Assembly: GCA_903840385.1 (NCBI GenBank)
Contig: CAIMFT010000006.1
Location: forward strand, 1 to 36,770
Source: an uncultured Holophagaceae bacterium
GTDB taxonomy: Bacteria > Acidobacteriota > Holophagae > Holophagales > Holophagaceae
Reading direction: 5' to 3'
Length of the DNA stretch: 36,770 nucleotides
The notes beneath the pieces are model-generated. The model worked only from the letters and a program-made list of their open reading frames with translations, had not been told where the DNA came from and did not search any database. A program made the translations under genes and the position numbers. Below are positions 23,606 through 29,889 of this stretch, in pieces (position 1 is the first letter of the stretch; each line of letters starts with the position of its first letter).

Positions 23606-25889
23606 ATCCGAAGTTCAGGGGATCCCGATCCACCTGGATGGAGCCACTGGGTTCCAGGGGATGGCGGGCCAGCACCTCGCTCAGAGCAGCCCGAGGGCCC
23701 TTCAGCAGCAGGTGCATGCGCCAGCGGTCTTTGACCCGGGGCACCGGGGCCTCCAGGGGGCCCAGCACCCGCAGGTTCGGCACGGTCAGGCGCTGGCGAA
23801 AGGCCTCCAGGGCGCCCCGGGCCTCGGCGGGCGTGTCGGCCTCCGCCCGGTAGAGGGACAGGGCCGTGAAGGGCGGGTAGCCCAGGCCTTCCCGGAAGGG
23901 CAGCTCCGAAGCGGCGAAGCCCTCGAAGTCCTGGGCCAGGGCGAAGGTGATGGCGGGGTGGTCCGGCGAGTAGGTCTGGAGGATGACGCGGCCCGGCAGC
24001 GCCGCCCGCCCGGCCCGGCCCGCCACCTGGGTGAGCAGCTGGAAGGTCCGCTCGGCGGCCCGGAAGTCCGCGACCTTCAGGCCCTGGTCGGCGTTGATGA
24101 CGCCCACCAGGGTGAGGCGCGGGAAGGTATGCCCCTTGGCCAGCATCTGGGTGCCCACGAGGATGTCCACCTCGCCGGACTCCGCCGCCAGCAGGCCCGC
24201 TTCCAGCGAGCCCCGGCGGCGGGTGGTGTCCCGGTCCAGGCGCAGGATGCGGGCGGTGGGGTGCAGCTGACGGAGCATCTCCTCCACCTGCTCGGTGCCC
24301 TCGCCCACGCCCCGCAGGTGGTCGGCCCCGCAGTCCGGGCAGGCCTCCGGGGGCACGGTCTCGTGGCCGCAGAGGTGGCAGCGCAGGCGGTAGTCGCCCC
24401 GGTGGTAGGTGAGGGAGATGGCGCAGTGGGGGCAGCCCAGGGTCTTGCCACAGGCCCGGCACATCCAGAAGTTCTCGTAGCCCCGGCGGTTCAGCAGGAG
24501 CAGGGACTGCTCGCCCTTCGCCAGGGTCTCGGCCAGGGCCTTGAGCAGCACCGGCGCAAAGACCACCTTCCGCCGGGCCACCCGGTAGGCCTCCCGCAGG
24601 TCCACCAGCTCCACCGCAGGCAGGGTGGACCCTGCCGGGCGCTCCTTCAGGCGGGCCAGCCGGTAGCGGCCGGTCTGGGCGGCATGCCAGCTCTCCAGGC
24701 TGGGCGTGGCGCTCCCCAGCACGATGGGGCAGCCCTCCAGCTGCGCCCGCTTGATGGCCAGGTCCCGGGCGTGGATGCGGGGGTGTTCCTCGGACTTGTA
24801 GGACCCCTCCTGCTCCTCGTCCACCACCACCAGCCCGATGTCGCGCAGGGGTGCCATGACGGCATTGCGCACCCCCACGAAGAGGTCCGCCCCATTGAAC
24901 AGCAGGCGCGCCACATCGCCGTGCTTCTCGCCCGCATTGAGCCCCGCATGGCCCACGGCCACCCGGCCCGGGAAGCGGGCCTCCAGGCGCTCCAGCAGGC
25001 TGGTGGTGAGGCCGATCTCCGGCACCAGCCAGAGCACCCGCTTGCCCACCGCCAGCACGCGGTCCGCCAGGGCCAGGTAGACCTCGGTCTTGCCCGAGCC
25101 CGTGACCCCCTGGAGCAGGTGCACGGCAAAAGCGTCCAGAGGCACGGAGTCCAGCGCCACCCGCTGCTCGTCGTGGAGGAGGACCGTCCGGTCTGTACCC
25201 GCCTCCCGCCGCTGGGCCAGCAGGTCCACGCGCTTCAGGCGCTGCACCTGGCCCCGCTTCTCCAGGGTGGCCAGCACCGAGGTCCCCACCCCGGCCGCTT
25301 CCAGCAGATCGGCTTCCATGAGGGTTCCGCCAGCCTCTTCCAGGGCCAGCAGCAGGCGGGCCTGGGCCGGGGTCACCCGGGGTGGATGGGGGGCGCCCGT
25401 GAGCCGCACCTCCGTGGGGCCGCCCCGGCGCAGGGCGGAGCGGTGCAGCAGCGTCGGCAGGATGGACGGATCCCGGTGCCAGGCCTCGCCCAGGGCCTGC
25501 AGCACGTCCCATCTGCCCCGGTCCCGATGGAAGGAGAGGGGCTGGCCCTCCTCGTCCGCCTCCCAGTTGGGGAGCAGAGCCTGGGGCAGGCTCAAGGGCA
25601 GCAGGTGGGCCTCCAGGCAGCCGTAGTAGCGGGCGGCGAAGGCCTGCAGCTCCAACAGCTTGGGCGGCAGCAGGGGAAAGGGATCCAGCACCAGCTCCAA
25701 GGGCCGCAGCTTGGCGGCGGGTGGGTTGGGATCCGGTCCCATGGCGAGGCCCAGGGCCAGGCTGTTGCGCACCTTCACCCGCACCCGCACGCCCACCGGC
25801 AGGCCCTCGGGCGCCAGGTAGGTGAGGGGCGGCAGGGGACGGTTCAGCTGCACCCGCGTGGGGACAAGCTTCACTGAGTCAGCCGTCAT
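23604..25889 (-). CDS. priA: PriA, replication restart (primosomal) helicase
   Basis: PriA recognises stalled forks and reloads the replicative helicase. The 761-residue protein has an N-terminal DNA-binding domain, a superfamily 2 helicase core and a zinc domain. Visible are Walker A GVTGSGKT (about residues 261-268), the Walker B motif as DEEQ (357-360, where the family usually has DEEH), and LGSATPSLES. The eight zinc cysteines lie in CRACGKTLGCPHC, CHLCGHE and CPDCGA. VGTQMLAKGHTFP and QVAGRAGRA follow. The start ATG at 25887-25889 overlaps the stop of the upstream secreted-protein gene (ATGA). The frame is open to 27221, but that region is antisense-like. Length and motifs argue for an active helicase. 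Confidence 0.95.
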   Translation of the reverse strand: MTADSVKLVPTRVQLNRPLPPLTYLAPEGLPVGVRVRVKVRNSLALGLAMGPDPNPPAAKLRPLELVLDPFPLLPPKLLELQAFAARYYGCLEAHLLPLSLPQALLPNWEADEEGQPLSFHRDRGRWDVLQALGEAWHRDPSILPTLLHRSALRRGGPTEVRLTGAPHPPRVTPAQARLLLALEEAGGTLMEADLLEAAGVGTSVLATLEKRGQVQRLKRVDLLAQRREAGTDRTVLLHDEQRVALDSVPLDAFAVHLLQGVTGSGKTEVYLALADRVLAVGKRVLWLVPEIGLTTSLLERLEARFPGRVAVGHAGLNAGEKHGDVARLLFNGADLFVGVRNAVMAPLRDIGLVVVDEEQEGSYKSEEHPRIHARDLAIKRAQLEGCPIVLGSATPSLESWHAAQTGRYRLARLKERPAGSTLPAVELVDLREAYRVARRKVVFAPVLLKALAETLAKGEQSLLLLNRRGYENFWMCRACGKTLGCPHCAISLTYHRGDYRLRCHLCGHETVPPEACPDCGADHLRGVGEGTEQVEEMLRQLHPTARILRLDRDTTRRRGSLEAGLLAAESGEVDILVGTQMLAKGHTFPRLTLVGVINADQGLKVADFRAAERTFQLLTQVAGRAGRAALPGRVILQTYSPDHPAITFALAQDFEGFAASELPFREGLGYPPFTALSLYRAEADTPAEARGALEAFRQRLTVPNLRVLGPLEAPVPRVKDRWRMHLLLKGPRAALSEVLARHPLEPSGSIQVDRDPLNFG

Positions 25890-27232
25890 CGGGACTGGGA
25901 CTGGGAGGACCCCAGCGCACCCCAGCGCAGGGCCAGGTCGGGGCGGTCCAGGCGGGTGGCCAGGTCCCGGGCGCGGAGGGCCAGGCCATCCCAGCGGAGG
26001 ACACCGATGGCCTGCAGCACCAGCTGGTCTGCGGCTCCGGCTTCGCCGCCCTGAAGGAGGGCCTCCACCAGGGACTGGAGCACCCGGTTCCACATGCGCT
26101 CGCCGGGCTGGGGGCCGATGGCCGCCCGGCGATTGTCGCGCCGGAACTCGTCCCAGCGGGGCTCCAGGGCGTCCTTGATGGCGCGCCAGTCGGCCCGCTT
26201 CCGGGCATCGCGCACAAAGGCACCCAGCACCGACTCCGGCGGCCAGTCCTCCGGGGCCGTGCCCGGCAGGGGGGCCAAGCTGTCCATGAGCGGCGCCAGG
26301 GGTCGGCCCCCGCTCAGGTCGGAGCCGATCACCCAGATGCGCCAGAGGTCCTCGTCGCTGGGCTGGCGGCGCAGGGCCTCCTCGATGGCCGGAAGGCAGC
26401 GGGTCCAGGCTTCCTGCATGGCAGGGGAATGGACGCTCTCCGGCCCATTCAGGGCCATGGGCAGGTCCGAGTAGGCCTCCTGCCAGGGGCCCTGGAAGAG
26501 CTTGCCAAACAGGCGGGCGGCCTCGCCCCAGACCTTCTGATCCAGCTCCGGGTCCAGGGGCTTGGGCTCCTCCGGCGGGAGGGCGGCAGCCGCTGCGTCG
26601 GTGGGCGGTGCGGGGGCAGCCATGGGGCTGGGGGTGGCGCCGGGCCTGCTGGGAGCCGTGGGCTTTGGCTGGGCCAGGGCCAGGACCTTGCGGGTGCGGC
26701 GGCAGGCCACGTTGATGCGCTCGTGGAGCAGGGCCACCTGGGCCTCCAGGTGGTCGCCGTGCAGCAGCAGAAACGCTTCCAGCTCCTGGGCCCGGGACTT
26801 CACGCCGGCTCGATCGGCGGCTGCGCTCAGGCTGGCGGGGGTCGGAGCTGTAGTGCCCTCGGCGAGCACGCCGCCGGACGAGTCCAGCAGGGCCCAGTGG
26901 CCACCTCGGGTCCAGCCAAAGCGCTCCCGCAGGTAGGTGCTCTGGGCCGTCGGCGTCTTGCCGCCCGCCACCAGCAGCGGCAGATTGAGGTCCACCAGGG
27001 GATCTTCTTCCAGGGCCGCCCGGGCGGCGGTACCGAAGGTCACGGCGTCGTCCTCCAGCACCAGCCAAGTGCCCAGCCGGTTCTGCTTCAGCGTTCGCTC
27101 GAAGGCCTCCGCTGGGGTCGAAGGCCCCCGCATGCCCATGAAGCCCTCCGGTGGCCCGCCGGGTCGACCCTGGGCCACCAGGACTGCAGGCAGGGCAAGC
27201 AGGAGGGCAACACGGTGGCAACTCATGGTCAT
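25886..27232 (-). CDS. secreted protein of unknown function, paralogue of the upstream gene
   Basis: I do not recognise this 448-residue protein. It has a signal peptide (MTMSCHRVALLLALPAVLVAQ). An N-terminal half follows with alternating strands and helices, including LGTWLVLEDDAV, LNLPLLVAGGKTP and HWALLDSSGGVLAEGT, suggestive of a thioredoxin-like fold without CXXC. Next come a Pro/Ala linker (about residues 190-235) and a helical C-terminal domain. It is clearly related to the gene upstream (27229-28485): both have VWGxA, CLPxxEEALRxxPS, GGRPLxPLxDSL and a DWxxIxDxLxPRWD block. The start at 27230-27232 overlaps that gene's stop, and its own stop overlaps priA. The role is unknown; the location is predicted to be the envelope or periplasm. 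Confidence 0.85.
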   Translation of the reverse strand: MTMSCHRVALLLALPAVLVAQGRPGGPPEGFMGMRGPSTPAEAFERTLKQNRLGTWLVLEDDAVTFGTAARAALEEDPLVDLNLPLLVAGGKTPTAQSTYLRERFGWTRGGHWALLDSSGGVLAEGTTAPTPASLSAAADRAGVKSRAQELEAFLLLHGDHLEAQVALLHERINVACRRTRKVLALAQPKPTAPSRPGATPSPMAAPAPPTDAAAAALPPEEPKPLDPELDQKVWGEAARLFGKLFQGPWQEAYSDLPMALNGPESVHSPAMQEAWTRCLPAIEEALRRQPSDEDLWRIWVIGSDLSGGRPLAPLMDSLAPLPGTAPEDWPPESVLGAFVRDARKRADWRAIKDALEPRWDEFRRDNRRAAIGPQPGERMWNRVLQSLVEALLQGGEAGAADQLVLQAIGVLRWDGLALRARDLATRLDRPDLALRWGALGSSQSQSR

Positions 27233-28485
27233 CCCTTCGGCACCATCAGGGTAGCCCACTGGGCCGCCAGGGAAGGCTGTCCGCAGGCCTGGGCCAGGGA
27301 GGAAGCCCAGCCCGGCAGGCCCTTGGAGGGCATCCACGCCATGGCCTCCCGCACCACCTGATCCGCCTCCAGCGTGCGACCCAGGCGGAGGTCAGCCTCC
27401 ACGATGGGCTTCAGCAGGGCGTCCCAGGTGCTCTTCAGGCTGTCCTGGCGACCCCCGTCCTCACCGAGGATGATGATCTCCAGATCCTGGTCTTTCTTCA
27501 GGTCCCAGCGTGGGCCCAGGACGTCCAGGATGCCGGTCCAGTCCTCCCGGGCACGGGCATTCCGGGCATAGGTGGTGAACACCGACTGCGGGATGCCCCC
27601 ACGGTCGCCGGGAAGCAGGACGAGGGAGTCCAGGAGGGGCCGCAGGGGACGGCCCCCCGCAGCCTCAGCAATAACCTCCCAGACACCCCAGCTGACGTAG
27701 TGGCTCGGGTCCTGGCGCAGGGCCTCCTCTACTGTGGGCAGGCACTTCAGGGCCGCCGCCCGCAGCAGGGGAGAGGCCTGGCCCGCCTCCTGGAAGGCGA
27801 CGGCGAGGCCGCCACTGGCCAGCCGCCAGTCACTACTCTGGAGGTAGGGAACCAGGAGGGCTACGGCCCGGCCCCAGACCCGCTCGTCCTCGGCTTCCGT
27901 CAGCGGCTGCGGGATCTCGAGGGGCAGCGGGTTGCCCTCCGCATCCTTCTTCATGGAGGGCTTGACCAGCTGAAAGGTGCGCCGGGTGGCCAGCCCGAAG
28001 TGACTCAACAGGAGCTGCCGGTAGGCCTGGAGGTGGCCCGGGTGCTTGGCGACGAAGCTCTCCAGGTCCTTGAGCTCGCCCCGAATGCCGTTGCCTTCTG
28101 CCAGATCCAGCAGCTGCCTGGCCGTGGGCAGCGTCTTGCCGCTCCCCAGGACCCGGGCGCCAGGCCCCAGCAGGGCCCAGACAGCCTCGGGCCCCCAGCC
28201 CTGCTGGGCTCGCAGCTCAGTGGCCAGTGGCGTCTTTGGGCCGTGGGACTCCACCGGGAGTCCCAGCACCATGAGGTCCTCGTCCTTGTTGAGCAGGCTT
28301 CGGAAGCCAGCGATCCAGTCGGCCTTGGGGGCATCCAGGAGGAGCCAGGCCGCGCCCTGGCCGCGCTTCAGCTTCTTGGCCAGCTGGGCAATGGTCTCCG
28401 GCGCCTTGGGGGGCTTGGACATCACGATAGTGCCCTGCCCCAGCAACGCGCCACACAGCAGCAGGGCGAGCAGGAAGCAGCGCAT
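27229..28485 (-). CDS. secreted protein of unknown function, first of a paralogous pair
   Basis: This 418-residue protein has a short signal peptide (MRCFLLALLLCGALLGQG). An N-terminal part follows with AAWLLLDAP, DLMVLGLPVES and AVWALLGPGARVLGSGKTLP. The last resembles the beta-hairpin of thioredoxin-like proteins (a value, a turn and a cis-Pro position), but no CXXC is present. The remainder is helical. Around residue 105 an RQLLDLAEGNG helix begins, then DLESFVAKHPGHLQAYRQLL looks like a TPR-like hairpin. The C-terminal CLPTVEEALRQDPSHY and DWTGILDVLGPRWD match the paralogue downstream. It starts 44 bases from the divergent tsaD gene and heads a three-gene operon with priA. No function can be given. 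Confidence 0.83.
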   Translation of the reverse strand: MRCFLLALLLCGALLGQGTIVMSKPPKAPETIAQLAKKLKRGQGAAWLLLDAPKADWIAGFRSLLNKDEDLMVLGLPVESHGPKTPLATELRAQQGWGPEAVWALLGPGARVLGSGKTLPTARQLLDLAEGNGIRGELKDLESFVAKHPGHLQAYRQLLLSHFGLATRRTFQLVKPSMKKDAEGNPLPLEIPQPLTEAEDERVWGRAVALLVPYLQSSDWRLASGGLAVAFQEAGQASPLLRAAALKCLPTVEEALRQDPSHYVSWGVWEVIAEAAGGRPLRPLLDSLVLLPGDRGGIPQSVFTTYARNARAREDWTGILDVLGPRWDLKKDQDLEIIILGEDGGRQDSLKSTWDALLKPIVEADLRLGRTLEADQVVREAMAWMPSKGLPGWASSLAQACGQPSLAAQWATLMVPKG

Positions 28486-28517
28486 CTCAAGACTCCGTCA
28501 CGGACAGACCCCCAGGA

Positions 28518-28523
28518 TACACT
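28518..28523 (+). promoter_or_regulatory. possible -10 element for a leaderless tsaD transcript
   Basis: TACACT ends six bases before the tsaD ATG at 28530, and there is no ribosome-binding site before that ATG. The distance from a -10 to a transcription start (about seven bases) would place the first base of mRNA at the A of ATG. No convincing -35 is visible (CCGTCA at 28495-28500 is weak). Confidence 0.3.
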
Positions 28524-28529
28524 TGGCAG

Positions 28530-29570
28530 ATGCTGGTCCTGGGCTTGGAATCCTCCTGCGACGACTGCTCCGCCGCCGTGGTGGAGGAGACGCCGGCAGG
28601 CCCTGTCCTGAAGGCCCTGGTGCGGGAGAGCCAGGACGCCATCCACGGCCCCTTCGGCGGGGTGGTGCCGGAGCTGGCGGCCCGGGAGCACCTGCTCCAG
28701 GTGCGTGCCGTCATGGCCGGGGCCCTGGCCCAGGCGGGCGTGGGGCTGGCCGATCTGGACCGCGTCGCCGTCACCCGCGGGCCGGGCCTGGTGGGCAGCC
28801 TGCTGGCCACCTTCAGTGCGAGCAAGGCCGTGGCCTGGCGCCAGGGCCTCCCCTGGGTGGGCGTCCACCACCTGCTGGGGCACCTGAACGCCGCCCGCTT
28901 CGCCGCCCCGGACCTGCCCTTCCCCGCTCTGGTGCTGCTGGTGTCGGGTGGGCACACGCACCTCTACCTGGCCCCGGACTGGACCACCCTGGAGCTGTTG
29001 CAGAAGACCCGGGACGACGCTGCCGGCGAGGCCTTCGACAAGACCGCCCGCATGCTCAACCTGGGCTACCCCGGCGGCCCTGTGGTGGACGCCTGCGCGA
29101 ACACTGCAGTGAAGGCCGCCGAGCCCTTCACCCCGCCCAAGTTCCGGGACGGCAAGGCCTCCTGGAGCTTCTCCGGCCTCAAGACCGGCGTGAAGCTGCG
29201 CATCGAGCGGGACCCCCGCCTGGCCCAGGGCGGCGCCGGCGACCCGGCCGTCCAGGGCCTCTGCCGCAGCCTGCAGGAGGCCATCTCAGCGTGGCTGCTC
29301 AAGCCCCTGCCCGGCTGGGCCGAAGCCCGCGGGGCCCGCAGCCTGGTCATCAGCGGTGGCGTGGCGTGCAACTCCCGCCTGCGCTCCGAGGCGGCCCTCC
29401 TGGCGGCCCGCGAAGGCCTGGTGCTGGCCATCCCCGAGCCCCGCCTCTGCACCGACAACGGCGCCATGATCGCCGCCGCCGGCGCCCTCCTGACCCCCGA
29501 TCCCAACCCCTGGCGCCAAAACGCCGACGCCGACCTGAAGCTGGGAGGAGCCTGTGGAAGTCTCTCGTGA
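28530..29570 (+). CDS. tsaD: TsaD, tRNA N6-threonylcarbamoyladenosine (t6A) transferase subunit
   Basis: TsaD is the catalytic subunit that transfers threonylcarbamoyl to A37 of ANN-decoding tRNAs, with TsaB and TsaE (not in the window). The 346-residue protein has LGLESSCDDCSAAVV at the start. The metal-binding motif is HHLLGH (residues 113-118, with the two metal histidines at 114 and 118). LLVSGGHTHLY, TRDDAAGEAFDKTARMLNL and FSGLKTGV follow. The C-terminal SGGVACNSRLR and CTDNGAMIAAAG complete the actin-like ATPase fold. There is no Shine-Dalgarno sequence before the ATG. It is divergent from the paralogous secreted-protein gene and overlaps gatC by 17 bases. Confidence 0.96.
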   Translation: MLVLGLESSCDDCSAAVVEETPAGPVLKALVRESQDAIHGPFGGVVPELAAREHLLQVRAVMAGALAQAGVGLADLDRVAVTRGPGLVGSLLATFSASKAVAWRQGLPWVGVHHLLGHLNAARFAAPDLPFPALVLLVSGGHTHLYLAPDWTTLELLQKTRDDAAGEAFDKTARMLNLGYPGGPVVDACANTAVKAAEPFTPPKFRDGKASWSFSGLKTGVKLRIERDPRLAQGGAGDPAVQGLCRSLQEAISAWLLKPLPGWAEARGARSLVISGGVACNSRLRSEAALLAAREGLVLAIPEPRLCTDNGAMIAAAGALLTPDPNPWRQNADADLKLGGACGSLS

Positions 29571-29838
29571 AGACGTTCTCCGTTGTGCCCAGCTTGCTCA
29601 TCTGAGCCTGCGGGAGGACGAGCTCGAGCCCATGCGCCTGGCCATGGCGCAGCTGCTCAGCCATGCGGCCAGCCTGGATGAGCTCCCTCTGGACGGTGTG
29701 GAGCCCATGCTGTCGGCCCTGAGCCTGCCCCTGCCCCGGCGGGAGGACACGGTGGTGGAGGGCTTCACCCACACCGAGGCTCTGGCCAATGCACCAGCCC
29801 AGGACCGGGGCATGTTCGTGGTGCCCAAGGTCCTGTGA
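29554..29838 (+). CDS. gatC: GatC, Asp-tRNA(Asn)/Glu-tRNA(Gln) amidotransferase subunit C
   Basis: GatC is the small belt subunit that stabilises the GatA-GatB amidotransferase, which turns mischarged Glu-tRNA(Gln) or Asp-tRNA(Asn) into the correct product. The 94-residue protein shows the family pattern: VLRCAQLAHLSLREDELEPM near the start (usual VxxxAxLARLxLxxxE), a helix with LLSHAASLDELPLDGVEPM, and the C-terminal RREDTVVEGFTH and FVVPKVL. It starts at GTG 29554 inside the end of tsaD, with GGGAGGAG a few bases before it. gatA and gatB are not adjacent, so the amidotransferase genes are split in this genome. Confidence 0.92.
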   Translation: MEVSREDVLRCAQLAHLSLREDELEPMRLAMAQLLSHAASLDELPLDGVEPMLSALSLPLPRREDTVVEGFTHTEALANAPAQDRGMFVVPKVL

Positions 29839-29844
29839 ACGCAA

Positions 29845-29866
29845 ACGGCCCCGGTGAGGGGGCCGT
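29845..29866. terminator. stem-loop between convergent gatC and the TonB receptor
   Basis: ACGGCCCC (29845-29852) and GGGGCCGT (29859-29866) form a perfect 8-base stem with a six-base loop. It begins seven bases after the gatC stop and 24 bases before the receptor's stop on the other strand. U-runs are short on both sides (TTTGCGTT on the minus strand), so it is a moderate candidate for a shared terminator. Confidence 0.5.
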
Positions 29867-29889
29867 CTGCCGAAAGCGGTTGGAGTTAC

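Noticed and set aside
23586..25877. Plus-strand frame of 763 codons opposite priA
   Set aside because: It is antisense to a gene with complete helicase and zinc motifs; its composition (Gln, Gly, His) is typical of third-position GC shadows.
25890..27221. N-terminal extension of PriA by about 440 codons
   Set aside because: It overlaps the secreted-protein gene and has shadow composition; the ATG at 25889 starts a normal-length PriA.
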